Counted from the first letter of the stretch, positions 9,096-16,722 are shown. The stretch: DNA of 32,604 nucleotides from Cupriavidus campinensis (GCF_905397395.1 NZ_CAJPVH010000057.1:1-32604); one strand, 5' to 3'. Numbers and translations: made by a program. The notes: a model not told the origin generated them from the letters alone.

Positions 9096-9215
9096 CGGGC
9101 AGGTTCTCCTCGTCTCGAAAGCGGCCAGTGTAAAGCAAACCCTTTTGAGACTGGTCTGAAAATGCTGCCGGAATAACCCGGAATGTGACGCCTGGCCGGG
9201 CCCCGAGCCCAGCCC

Positions 9216-9902
9216 TCAGTCCTGGTCGACGAGGATCACGTGCACGCGGTATGGGCCGTGGGCGCCGAGGACGATGGTCTGCTCGATATCGCCCGTGCGC
9301 GACGGGCCGCTGATGACATTGGTAGCGCGGGGCAGCTGGCCGTGCTCGGCACGCATGCGCGCGAAGGCTTCCTCGAGGTTCGCCACGATGCGCGAAACCG
9401 GCACCACGGCGATGTGGGTCTCAGGCAGCAGCGCGGCCGAGGCAAAGGTTTGCGGCCCCGACAACAGCATCAGCGAGCCGGTCTCGGCAATCGCCACGAA
9501 GCAGCCGGTGATGCCAACGAGGTCGCCATGGTCATGGTCGACCTGCGGATCGCGCGCCGGCGGACGGCATGCCACGTCCAGCCCCTGCGCCTGCCATGGC
9601 AGGTCGCCCAGGCTGTCCCACGCCACCGCGCGGCGCACGAGGCCCAGGCCGTCCAGATAGCGCGAGACGGCACCCGGCACGTCGGCCAGCGTGGCCACGC
9701 GCTCCACGGTGGAGGCCATCTTCTGCGCCTGCAGGCTGAACGCCTCGACCCGATCCGCGGCAATGGCCGGCTGCGGGCCCTGCGGATGGCGTGCGAGATA
9801 GTCGTCCACGGCCTCGCGCTCGCCGGTGGTCACCGTGGCCCCCCTGCCCTGGGCGGCGCGGATGCGGGCGAAGATGCGGTCACGGGCGGCGTTGGTTTCC
9901 AT
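9216..9902 (-). CDS. lutC: LutC/YkgG-family protein (lactate utilisation type)
   Basis: The product has 228 residues, with an LUD-domain layout: a helical N-terminus (residues 1-60), then GDLVGITGCFVAIAETGSLMLLSG and ETHIAVVPVSRIVANLEEAF, ending GPSRTGDIEQTIVLGAHGPYRVHVILVD. These are the conserved stretches of LutC. In Bacillus-type LutABC, the protein is a small subunit of an Fe-S L-lactate oxidising complex. Here no lutA or lutB lies next to it: upstream on the same strand is pncB (81-base gap) and downstream is nhaD. Its partners must be elsewhere or its job differs. The family call is firm; the lactate role is inference. Confidence 0.88.
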   Translation of the reverse strand: METNAARDRIFARIRAAQGRGATVTTGEREAVDDYLARHPQGPQPAIAADRVEAFSLQAQKMASTVERVATLADVPGAVSRYLDGLGLVRRAVAWDSLGDLPWQAQGLDVACRPPARDPQVDHDHGDLVGITGCFVAIAETGSLMLLSGPQTFASAALLPETHIAVVPVSRIVANLEEAFARMRAEHGQLPRATNVISGPSRTGDIEQTIVLGAHGPYRVHVILVDQD

Positions 9903-9983
9903 GGCGTAAGGGGTCCGGTTCCTGGGGCTGGCCGATTATAGAAGGCCGCGCCGGCACGCGGGCGCCGCCGGGCGTGAATGTTG

Positions 9984-11162
9984 TTAAGCCGGGGGCTGAA
10001 TCGCGAACACCTGGCGCAGGTAGGCCAGGTAGCCGGGGTCGTCGCACATGGTCTTCTCGGGCGTGTCCGAGAGCTTGGCCACGGGCTGGCCGTTGCATCG
10101 CACCATCTTGATGACGATCTGGAGCGGCGTGTAGCCGAGGTCGTTGGTCAGGTTCGTGCCCACGCCGAAGGCCAGCTTGCAGCGGCCGCGGAAGCGCTCG
10201 TACAGTTCGATGACCTTGGGGATGTTCAGCGCATCGCTGAAGATCAGCGTCTTGCCGCGCGGATCCACGCGGTGGGAGGCGTAATGCGCGAGCATGCGCT
10301 CGCCCCACTCGAGCGGATCGCCCGAATCGTGCCGCACGCCGTCAAACAGTTTGCAGAAGAAGAGGTCGAAATCGCGCAGGAAGGCATCGAATCCATAAGT
10401 ATCGGACAGCGCGATGCCCAGGTCGCCGCGATATTCCTGCGCCCAGTTGTCCAGCGCGTAGACCTGCGAGTCGCGCAGGCGCGGGCCGAGCGCCTGGCAC
10501 GCCTGCAGGTACTCGTGGGCCATGGTGCCAAGCGGGGTCATGTTGTGCAGCCGCGCGAAGTGGACGTTGCTGGTACCGGCAAGCTGCGCGCCGAGGATGC
10601 CGCGCGCGGTCAGCAGCACCTCCTCCTGCCAGGCGCCCGAGAAACGCCGGCGGGTGCCGTAGTCTGCGATCACGCAGTCGGCGTAGGGCGCCGCCTTCAG
10701 CAGCGCGAGCTTGGCCTCCAGGCGCCGGCGGCCCTCAGCCAGGTCCGGTGCCGGCTGGGTGCGGCGGAAATAGACCTCGTTGACGATGGCCAGCAAGGGC
10801 ACCTCGCACAGGATCGTATGGAGCCACGGGCCGCGGATCGTGATGTCGATCTCACCGCCACCCTTCTCGGACGGCGTGATCGCGACGTGCTTCTCGCTCA
10901 GGTGGAACAGAGCCAGGAAATCGACGAAATCGCTCTTGATGAAGCGCATGCTGCGCAGGTAGTCGAGTTCTTCCTCGGTGAAGCGGAGCTGGCAGAGGTT
11001 GGCCACTTCGGCGCGAATCTCGTCGATATACGGGGTCAGGTCGACGCCCGCATTGCGGCACTTGAACCGGTACTCGACCTGAGCCTGCGGGAAGCGGTGC
11101 AGCACCACCTGCATCATTGTGAACTTGTACAGGTCGGTGTCTAGCAGGGAGCGGATGATCAT
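9984..11162 (-). CDS. pncB: Nicotinate phosphoribosyltransferase PncB
   Basis: This 392-residue cytosolic enzyme joins nicotinate to PRPP, with ATP use, to give nicotinate mononucleotide in the NAD salvage (Preiss-Handler) pathway. The start MIIRSLLDTDLYKFTMMQ is the classic N-terminus, so the ATG at 11162 is chosen over an upstream extension of the frame. The motif LGTMAHEY (211-218) carries His216, which matches the position of the phosphorylated histidine of the family. FDGVRHDSGDP and FGVGTNLTND in the C-terminal half form the phosphate-binding barrel loops. Length is normal. It may be co-transcribed with the downstream LutC-like gene. Confidence 0.97.
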   Translation of the reverse strand: MIIRSLLDTDLYKFTMMQVVLHRFPQAQVEYRFKCRNAGVDLTPYIDEIRAEVANLCQLRFTEEELDYLRSMRFIKSDFVDFLALFHLSEKHVAITPSEKGGGEIDITIRGPWLHTILCEVPLLAIVNEVYFRRTQPAPDLAEGRRRLEAKLALLKAAPYADCVIADYGTRRRFSGAWQEEVLLTARGILGAQLAGTSNVHFARLHNMTPLGTMAHEYLQACQALGPRLRDSQVYALDNWAQEYRGDLGIALSDTYGFDAFLRDFDLFFCKLFDGVRHDSGDPLEWGERMLAHYASHRVDPRGKTLIFSDALNIPKVIELYERFRGRCKLAFGVGTNLTNDLGYTPLQIVIKMVRCNGQPVAKLSDTPEKTMCDDPGYLAYLRQVFAIQPPA

Positions 11163-11245
11163 AGCGTGGCGCAAACGGCATGCCGGAGACGAGGCCCACA
11201 TGCTAACCGAAACTGGCCGAATGGCCAGGGATGGCCGGAGCTGGG

Positions 11246-11758
11246 CTAGCTGCCATCCAGCCAGCGCAGGTCGGACGGCACCCCCGGCTGCGCGCCCGAC
11301 TGCAGGCACCAGAGTGGCGGCCCGCCGCCATCGGCGCAGGTAACCAGCGTGGCCCGCGCGCGGCTGACGGCGGATGGCAGCGGATCGGCAAAATTGCCCG
11401 ATGGCACCATGATCCGCTCCTGATAGACCTGCTGGCCGGCCCGGTCGAAGCGCAGCACCTGCACCTGCGCGCCCGGCGGCGGATGCAGCTCCGGCCCGCA
11501 CGGCACCAGGCCCTCGCGGCTGCAGTTGGCCATGCTGTCGCCAGCCGGAGCCCGCACCACGCTGAAGCTGTCCCAGTCGAAGGCGGTCAGCGCGGCCAGC
11601 GCCACCGGCTGGTCGGTGCGCGCCCGCCATGCCACCAGCCGCGAGACGACGCTATCGGCCATATTGTTGCCCCGGCCCGCGCCCATCGGCTGCGCGCCGG
11701 CGGCCGGCGCCAGAGAAACGGCGATCAGCAGGCAGGTCAGGCGGTGCGAAATGGGCAT
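11246..11758 (-). CDS. Small secreted protein of unknown function with four mature cysteines
   Basis: I do not recognise the family. From the ATG at 11758 it is 170 residues with a clear Sec signal peptide (MPISHRLTCLLIAVSLAPAAGA, cleavage probably before Gln23). The mature part holds four cysteines (C79, C87, C141, C151), suggesting two disulfides formed in the periplasm. It contains a tryptophan- and phenylalanine-bearing stretch, LTAFDWDSFSVVRAP (58-72), and ends DLRWLDGS. No membrane anchor or lipobox is present. The extension of the frame up to 11917 was rejected because the signal peptide would then be internal. It lies 83 bases upstream of pncB on the same strand, but nothing links the two functionally. 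Confidence 0.75.
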   Translation of the reverse strand: MPISHRLTCLLIAVSLAPAAGAQPMGAGRGNNMADSVVSRLVAWRARTDQPVALAALTAFDWDSFSVVRAPAGDSMANCSREGLVPCGPELHPPPGAQVQVLRFDRAGQQVYQERIMVPSGNFADPLPSAVSRARATLVTCADGGGPPLWCLQSGAQPGVPSDLRWLDGS

Positions 11759-12136
11759 GGCGCGTCTCGGAAATCGAGGAAGAAGGCGAAAAAATGACCC
11801 GAAAGCCCCCGGGCCATACAGGGGAATACTAGTCCGTCGCGCGCCTTTCGTGGCGCAACGGGCGGTTGCCAAGGCGATTTGGGGCCGGGTTCGCCCGGTT
11901 TGCACCCAAAAGCACATAAAGAAATAAGAAAACTATCTGACCCGGCTATATAGACTCGCTATCCTTGCGGGAAGGCTCGGATACAATATCGGTCTTTGAA
12001 AGGCCACGGCCCCCGTGCGCCCCGACATCCACCGATTGACATGCGCGTGCGCGCGTGTCCGGCGGCCGGGCGCGGCGGCACCACAAGTGGCCTGAACTGT
12101 TTCCCATCGAAGACCGATCCGCTTTTTGGAACCGAA
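11759..12136 (+). promoter_or_regulatory. Intergenic region with probable fdxA promoter
   Basis: These 378 bases separate the secreted protein gene (-) from fdxA (+). An AT-rich patch at about 11905-11955 contrasts with the GC-rich surroundings and holds CTATATAG (11945-11952). TACAAT at 11982-11987 is the best -10 candidate, but no good -35 lies 16-18 bases upstream, so an activator may be needed. A small hairpin CCGGG-TTCG-CCCGG is at 11885-11898. The fdxA leader would be about 145 bases long. I see no further gene here. The promoter call is tentative. Confidence 0.4.
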
Positions 12137-12460
12137 ATGACTCACGTTGTCACCGAATCCTGCATCCGTTGCCGCTACACCGACTGCGTTGATGTGTGTC
12201 CGGTCGATTGTTTCCGCGAAGGCCCGAACTTCCTGGCCATCGACCCCGACGAATGCATTGACTGCGCCGTGTGTGTGGCCGAGTGCCCGGTCAACGCGAT
12301 CTATGCCGAGGAAGACGTCCCCGGCGATCAGCAGAATTTCATCGATCTGAACGCCGAACTGGCCCGTTCGTGGCCGTCCATCACCAAGACCAAGGCCCCG
12401 CTGGCCGAGGCCGAGGAATGGAAGGACGCCACCGACAAGCTGCAATACCTGCAGCGCTGA
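12137..12460 (+). CDS. fdxA: 7Fe ferredoxin FdxA ([3Fe-4S][4Fe-4S])
   Basis: This 107-residue soluble electron carrier is colinear with Azotobacter vinelandii ferredoxin I, shifted by one residue. C9, C17 and C50 should bind the [3Fe-4S] cluster, and C21, C40, C43 and C46 the [4Fe-4S] cluster. C12 and C25 match the non-ligand cysteines of that protein. The C-terminal half (FIDLNAELARSWPSITKTK...) is the long helical tail of the seven-iron type. The ATG at 12137 gives the family N-terminus MTHVVTESCIRCRYTDC. The ferredoxin-NADP reductase gene follows after 87 bases, so the two probably work as a redox pair, though both could serve other partners. Confidence 0.97.
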   Translation: MTHVVTESCIRCRYTDCVDVCPVDCFREGPNFLAIDPDECIDCAVCVAECPVNAIYAEEDVPGDQQNFIDLNAELARSWPSITKTKAPLAEAEEWKDATDKLQYLQR

Positions 12461-12547
12461 GCCCCGGCGACACCACAACAAGAAAGCCGCCCCACGCGCT
12501 TTCCGCAATACCGGGCACAGCGTGCCCACAAACGTATCAGGACGAAT

Positions 12548-13651
12548 ATGGACTTGAGCATTCCAAATCCCGTGGCCGACGCGACCCAGCAGGCCGGCGG
12601 CAATCCCGGCGGCCAGCCGCTGGAAATCGACGCGCTGATCGTTGGCGCCGGCCCCGTTGGCCTGTTCCAGGTCTTCGAACTGGGTCTGCTCGAAATCAAG
12701 GCGCACGTGATCGACTCGCTCAAGGTAGTGGGCGGCCAGTGCGTGGAGCTGTACCCGGACAAGCCCATCTATGACATCCCGGCCGTGCCCATCTGCACGG
12801 GCCAGGAGCTGACCGACAACCTGCTCAAGCAGATCGAGCCGTTCGAGCCTACGTTCCACCTGGGCCAGGAAGTCGCCGTCGTGGAGCGCCGCGAGGACGG
12901 CCGCTTCTTCGTCGAGACCTCGACCGGCACGCGCTTCATCACCAAGACCATCTTCATCGCCGCCGGCGTGGGTTCGTTCCAGCCGCGTACCGTGAAGGTG
13001 GAAGGCATCGACAAGTTCGACGGCAAGCAACTGTTCTACCGCGTGAAGGATCCGAGCCGCTTCCACGGCCGTAACCTGGTCATCGTGGGCGGCGGCGATT
13101 CCGCGCTGGACTGGACGCTGGACCTGGTCGGCAAGGCTGAATCGGTGGTGATGATCCACCGTCGCGACGGCTTCCGCGCCGCGCCGGCATCGGTCGCCAA
13201 GATGAAGGAACTGTGTGAACAGATGGAGATGCAGTTCCTGGTGGGCCAGATCAGCGGCTACGAGGAACGCGACGGCCTGATGACCGAAATCAAGGTGACG
13301 GGTGCCGATGGCGTCACCCGCCGCCTGCCGCTGGACGACCTGCTGGTGTTCTTCGGCCTCTCGCCGAAGCTTGGCCCGATCGCCGAGTGGGGCCTTGAGC
13401 TCGAGCGCAAGCAGATCAAGGTGGATACCGAGAAGTTCCAGACGAACATCCCGGGCATCTTCGCCGTGGGCGACATCAACACCTACCCGGGCAAGAAGAA
13501 GCTGATCCTGTCGGGCTTCCACGAGTGCGCGCTGGCCGCGTTCGGCGCTGCCCCGTACATCTTCCCCGAGAAGAAGATCCACATGCAGTACACGACGACT
13601 TCGCCGAAGCTGCACAAGATCCTCGGCGTGGAATCGCCGGTGTTCGACTAA
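12548..13651 (+). CDS. Ferredoxin-NADP reductase, thioredoxin-reductase-like type
   Basis: This 367-residue FAD enzyme moves electrons between NADPH and ferredoxin. It has two Rossmann motifs: GAGPVG (33-38) for FAD and GGGDSA (181-186) for NADPH. HRRDGFR (204-210) supplies the Arg residues that bind the NADP 2'-phosphate. The redox CxxC of thioredoxin reductase is absent, which separates this YumC-like group from TrxB. IFAVGDINTYPGKKKLILSGFHE near the C-terminus is the FAD-contacting stretch. AGGA (12539-12542) lies at good spacing from the ATG. An N-terminal extension of about 25 residues precedes the FAD domain. Neighbouring fdxA suggests the electron partner. Confidence 0.94.
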   Translation: MDLSIPNPVADATQQAGGNPGGQPLEIDALIVGAGPVGLFQVFELGLLEIKAHVIDSLKVVGGQCVELYPDKPIYDIPAVPICTGQELTDNLLKQIEPFEPTFHLGQEVAVVERREDGRFFVETSTGTRFITKTIFIAAGVGSFQPRTVKVEGIDKFDGKQLFYRVKDPSRFHGRNLVIVGGGDSALDWTLDLVGKAESVVMIHRRDGFRAAPASVAKMKELCEQMEMQFLVGQISGYEERDGLMTEIKVTGADGVTRRLPLDDLLVFFGLSPKLGPIAEWGLELERKQIKVDTEKFQTNIPGIFAVGDINTYPGKKKLILSGFHECALAAFGAAPYIFPEKKIHMQYTTTSPKLHKILGVESPVFD

Positions 13652-13676
13652 GCTTGTCGAGTGCCGATGCAGAAAG

Positions 13677-13698
13677 ACCGCCCTCGGGCGGTTTTTTT
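13677..13698 (+). terminator. Intrinsic terminator after the ferredoxin reductase gene
   Basis: The stem ACCGCC (13677-13682) pairs with GGCGGT (13687-13692) around a CTCG loop, followed by a run of seven T. It ends the fdxA-reductase transcript 25 bases after the stop. Confidence 0.92.
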
Positions 13699-13700
13699 GT

Positions 13701-13728
13701 TTGCACAAATCCAAAAGGTCGCTATAAT
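13701..13728 (+). promoter_or_regulatory. Upstream sigma-70 promoter (P1) for the tRNA-Asn region
   Basis: TTGCAC (13701-13706) and a perfect TATAAT (13723-13728) are separated by 16 bases. The promoter starts directly after the T-tract of the preceding terminator. A transcript starting near 13735 would carry a leader of about 160 bases before the tRNA. Confidence 0.6.
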
Positions 13729-13849
13729 GCGGCCTCGCTGTCGAACACGACACGCAGCAATCGGCGGAAACGCCCGCTGCAGGCCGGTTTCGAGGCGAAC
13801 CAGAGTTTTTGCAGCAGGTTTCGATGGATAAAAAAACGTCGGAAAGTTG

Positions 13850-13879
13850 TTGACGAAACGAAGAGAGGCTGGTTATAAT
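13850..13879 (+). promoter_or_regulatory. Proximal sigma-70 promoter (P2) of tRNA-Asn
   Basis: TTGACG (13850-13855) and a perfect TATAAT (13874-13879) are 18 bases apart, with an A-rich stretch upstream (AAAAAAACG, about 13830-13838). The start point would fall a few bases before the mature tRNA 5' end at 13895, as is usual for strong stable-RNA promoters. Confidence 0.83.
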
Positions 13880-13894
13880 TTCCTTCTCAGCTGT

Positions 13895-13970
13895 TCCCCG
13901 ATAGCTCAGTTGGTAGAGCGCCGGACTGTTAATCCGTAGGTCCCTGGTTCGAGCCCAGGTCGGGGAGCCA
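13895..13970 (+). tRNA. tRNA-Asn (anticodon GTT)
   Basis: These 76 bases fold as a full cloverleaf. The acceptor arms TCCCCGA and TCGGGGA pair perfectly; the D arm contains AGCTCAGTTGGTAGAGC and the anticodon loop CTGTTAA with GTT at 13928-13930. The T arm is CCTGG-TTCGAGC-CCAGG. The discriminator G and CCA are encoded (13967-13970). The gene is single, with two promoters upstream and its own terminator. Confidence 0.98.
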
Positions 13971-13979
13971 AGAAATACA

Positions 13980-14012
13980 AAAGCCAGCAGGTTAGCGCCT
14001 GCTGGCTTTTTT
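13980..14012 (+). terminator. Terminator of tRNA-Asn, probably bidirectional
   Basis: A 12-bp perfect stem AAAGCCAGCAGG (13980-13991) and CCTGCTGGCTTT (13998-14009) is followed by T's on the + strand. On the - strand it is followed by TTTTGTATTTCTT, so it can also end the lipA-foldase transcript that converges from the right. Confidence 0.92.
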
Positions 14013-14047
14013 GTTTTCTGCTCGCCCCTCGCAGCACCCTCCCCTCC

Positions 14048-15046
14048 TCAGTGGTTTCCCAAACCCCGGACCCGCAGCACCTCGGTGCCGCTGAAGCGCC
14101 TGGCGACGAGTTCATCGATCGCGCGCGCCTGAGCCTCCGGTGCAAGGCTGCTGTCCGCGCGTATCGCATCCCGCTCGGCCTGATAGCTCACCAGACGTTG
14201 TTTCCACTGCGCCTGCTGCTGGTCGAGCGCGCGGAATCGCTCGGCGGCCTCGGGGCCGAAGCGCTCGGTGCGCAGGCGGTCGATCGCCTCCTGGCTCGCG
14301 CCGCTGGCGCGCAGTGACTCGGTGTCCTGCGCCAGTTGCGAAATCTTGCGCGTTTGCGCCAATGGCCGGGCCAGCGACTCCGGCAACTGCTGCGCCAGCG
14401 CATCGAGGCGCTGCTTGCGCTCATCCGGGCTCAGCGTGTCATCCGCCAGGACCCGGCGCTGCTCGACGGTGTAGCGGTCCAGCGCTTCCTGCTCGGCGAA
14501 GAAGCCCTCGGCCATCACTTGACCCAGATGCTGACGGCGCAGCAAGGCGAGGGTCTGGTAGACGCGTTCAAGATCGCCGGGCGATTGCGATGGTAGTTGC
14601 ACGTGGGAAGCCGCCTCGAGATAGGTCATATAGCGATCGAACGCCGCCATGACTTCGTCCTGCGCGGTCGCTGGCGTGGCCTGCTCCAGCAGCCACGTTT
14701 TGAGGCTCTCCCGCACGCCAGACAGCCGCGCGGGATCCCCCTCGGCCATACCGATCATGTGGTGAAACAGGTTCTTGAGCTTGCGATTGACGATCAGACT
14801 GCCGTTGCGGTCGACGTCGACGCCACCGTCGACTGCCACGCCCCGCAGGTGGGACGGAATCGGCAAGGAAGCGGCCGTCGTGTCATCGTCCGATGCCACC
14901 TGCCCCATCGTTGGGGGCAAGGCGGCATCCGTCGTCGCAACGGGTGTGGCGGGCGGCGATGCGGGGTCGCCCGGCAGCGAACGGATCGCCACCAGGGCCA
15001 CAACCGCCACCGCCGCGCCGCTGACAGCGAGCGTACGGATGCCCAT
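14048..15046 (-). CDS. lifO: Lipase-specific foldase (Lif, steric chaperone)
   Basis: The protein has 332 residues. It is anchored in the inner membrane by an N-terminal helix (about 4-22), followed by a Pro/Ala/Thr-rich linker and a periplasmic all-helical domain very rich in Gln, Arg, Glu and Leu. Lif proteins fold their cognate subfamily I.2 lipase before type II secretion. SHLRGVAVDGGVDVDRNGSL (65-84) matches the conserved entry to the chaperone domain. The next motif, normally RxxFDYFLSA, reads KNLFHHMIGM (91-100), so the usual Asp-Tyr is replaced by His-His. It starts 5 bases after the lipA stop, the standard lipase-foldase arrangement, which makes the identity firm despite the divergent motif. 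Confidence 0.93.
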   Translation of the reverse strand: MGIRTLAVSGAAVAVVALVAIRSLPGDPASPPATPVATTDAALPPTMGQVASDDDTTAASLPIPSHLRGVAVDGGVDVDRNGSLIVNRKLKNLFHHMIGMAEGDPARLSGVRESLKTWLLEQATPATAQDEVMAAFDRYMTYLEAASHVQLPSQSPGDLERVYQTLALLRRQHLGQVMAEGFFAEQEALDRYTVEQRRVLADDTLSPDERKQRLDALAQQLPESLARPLAQTRKISQLAQDTESLRASGASQEAIDRLRTERFGPEAAERFRALDQQQAQWKQRLVSYQAERDAIRADSSLAPEAQARAIDELVARRFSGTEVLRVRGLGNH

Positions 15047-15051
15047 GCCGA

Positions 15052-15975
15052 TTACAGCCCTGCTTGCTGCAGCCGGTTGGCGTGCTGGCGATAGATGGTG
15101 ATCGGATTTGTCTCGAACACGTTGCTCAGCCCAGCCAACTGGTTGATCTCGTCGAGGTGGTTGAGGTGATAGGCCTTGATGAACTGGCCGAGGTGCATGC
15201 TGCAGGTCGGGATCGCGCCATCACTGGTCTCGGTGTTCGCCGCGTTCAGGGCGATCAGTGCCGCGTCACTGGCATCCGCCCCGTTGGTCAGCACGCGGTC
15301 GCCGCCCCAGGAGTAGTAGCGCACCCCGTTGGCGACGGGCGCGCCGGTGCCGCAGTATGTGCTGGGAAGCCCACCCGGGAACTGGGCGTTGAGCGCATTC
15401 ATGCCCGGCGTCGACAGGGAAGCCAAAGCACCTGCCGAACTCTGTGGCTGGCCGCCACCCGACAGCAGGTCAATCAAGGTACCGACAGCCGTCGTGACGC
15501 TGTTCACCACGGACTGGCTGAAGCTGCCCAGCCCTGTGGCGGCGTCGGCGAACGGCACCCCCCAGTTCGGCGCGCCGACCGCCGTGACCGATGCCACCAG
15601 ATCGGGGCGCACGCCGGCAACGTAGCGGGAGGTCGGCCCGCCATGGCTATGGCCGATCAGGTTGACCTTCTCGGCACCCGTCGCGGCCAGGATCTGCTGG
15701 ATCTGCTCGAGCGCCTGCTCGCCTCGCGTCTCGGTGCTGTTGACCGCCGACACCTGCAAGACGTACACGTCGGCGCCATCGGCCTCCAGCGCCAGCGGAA
15801 TGCCGTAGAAGTAGCTGTAGAAGCCGGCGAGGCTGTCCCAGCCGCCCCAGCCGTGGATCAGGACAATCGGATACTTGGTCGTGGTGTAGCCGGCATGTGC
15901 CGGGCTGGACACCGTGAACAGGCACCCGAGTATGCCCAGCGCGAATGCGCTCTGACGCAGCAACTTGCGAATCAT
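15052..15975 (-). CDS. lipA: Secreted triacylglycerol lipase, subfamily I.2
   Basis: This 307-residue alpha/beta hydrolase has a Sec signal peptide (cleavage after A28, SSPAHA). The oxyanion-hole stretch is VLIHGWGG (38-45). The lipase box GHSHGG gives the nucleophile Ser110; Asp252 (TSDGAI) and His273 (LNHLDEIN) complete the triad. Asp226 and Asp275 match the calcium ligands and C208-C258 the single disulfide of Burkholderia/Pseudomonas lipases. The mature enzyme of about 279 residues is slightly shorter than the Burkholderia type (about 320). GAGGAG lies upstream of the ATG at good spacing, which fixes the start. The foldase follows immediately. Secretion is probably by the type II system, not encoded here. 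Confidence 0.95.
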   Translation of the reverse strand: MIRKLLRQSAFALGILGCLFTVSSPAHAGYTTTKYPIVLIHGWGGWDSLAGFYSYFYGIPLALEADGADVYVLQVSAVNSTETRGEQALEQIQQILAATGAEKVNLIGHSHGGPTSRYVAGVRPDLVASVTAVGAPNWGVPFADAATGLGSFSQSVVNSVTTAVGTLIDLLSGGGQPQSSAGALASLSTPGMNALNAQFPGGLPSTYCGTGAPVANGVRYYSWGGDRVLTNGADASDAALIALNAANTETSDGAIPTCSMHLGQFIKAYHLNHLDEINQLAGLSNVFETNPITIYRQHANRLQQAGL

Positions 15976-16462
15976 GGCCCTTCTCCTCGTCTTGTTGTGG
16001 TTAGCGAGAATCCATGAAAGCACAGCGGCAGCCTTCGCCTGCCCCCTCGCGGCGGGTGGACTGGAGGTGGCCGGGGCCCCTCCATCGGCGCCATCCACCC
16101 CCACCTCCGCAGGTCCTATCGGGCACTTTTCCCCGCATTTTTCACGGATATGCGGCCCGTGCGCGCCTTGATCTTGACTCCGGGCTCGTATACCTGTAAA
16201 AGCTTACCGGCGTATCATTTGCGCAATATCCAAGGAAACAGGTATCTCGCCAAGTTTTTTACTACGTAGGAAAATTTGGCCCTTCACCCCTGACACTGGC
16301 AGTCCGGACCCCGGTCCAAGCTTGCAGGTTCGACGGGGGCGCACCTCGGCATTCGCCGCAGCGTGCAATACCACCGTCGCAGAAGGCTCCGGAGCCCCAC
16401 AGCGACGACGTTTCCCCCTCGTATGAACCCGCCGCCCCGCGGCATTCCCTCAAAGGACTGAG
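15976..16462. promoter_or_regulatory. Divergent intergenic region between lipA and rpsU
   Basis: The 487 bases separate lipA (-) from rpsU (+). The part next to lipA (15976-16150) is C-rich without clear signals. The middle (about 16165-16270) is less GC-rich and has promoter-like pieces, for example TTGCGC (16219-16224) and TATCTC (16243-16248) 18 bases apart on +, but none is convincing. Nearer rpsU there is a 12-base palindrome GGCTCCGGAGCC (16385-16396). I see no protein gene here. rpsU probably has a leader of some 200 bases, or a closer promoter that I cannot identify. Confidence 0.3.
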
Positions 16463-16675
16463 TTGACTAAGATCGTTCTGAAGCCGGGTGAACCCGTTGA
16501 AGTTGCAATGCGTCGTTTCCGTCGCGCCATTCTGCAGACTGGCCTGATCGTGGAACTGAAGAGCCGTACCGCCTACGAAAAGCCGACGACCGAGCGCAAG
16601 CGCAAGAAGAAGGCTGCCGAGTCGCGTCTGCGTAAGCGTCTGCGCATGCAAATGCTGCCGAAGAAGCTCTACTGA
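16463..16675 (+). CDS. rpsU: Small ribosomal subunit protein bS21
   Basis: This 70-residue, strongly basic protein of the 30S subunit helps base-pairing between the mRNA Shine-Dalgarno and 16S rRNA. The body GEPVEVAMRRFRRAILQTGLIVELK and the Lys/Arg-rich tail TTERKRKKKAAESRLRKRLRMQMLPKKLY are typical of bS21. Translation starts at a TTG (16463): no ATG exists in frame upstream, and AAAGGA (16452-16457) is well placed. It is monocistronic here, bounded by its own terminator, unlike the rpsU-dnaG-rpoD operon of enterics. A TTG start may keep expression in step with other ribosomal proteins; that is inference. Confidence 0.97.
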   Translation: MTKIVLKPGEPVEVAMRRFRRAILQTGLIVELKSRTAYEKPTTERKRKKKAAESRLRKRLRMQMLPKKLY

Positions 16676-16694
16676 TTCGCGCATTGCATAAAGA

Positions 16695-16722
16695 AACCGC
16701 CAGCATGCTGGCGGTTTTTTTT
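16695..16722 (+). terminator. Intrinsic terminator after rpsU
   Basis: The stem AACCGCCAG (16695-16703) and CTGGCGGTT (16708-16716) closes a CATG loop and is followed by a run of eight T (16715-16722). The - strand has TTTCTTTAT after the same hairpin, so it may also stop the converging LysE-type gene. Confidence 0.94.

Noticed and set aside
13906..14169. Reading frame on - with PRPGLEPGTYGLTVRRSTN-like end
   Set aside because: The end is the reverse complement of tRNA-Asn, a well-known spurious peptide; the rest overlaps the terminator and the foldase gene.
16174..16200. TTGACT with TGTAAA as rpsU promoter
   Set aside because: Spacing is 15 bases and the -10 is poor; no better evidence.
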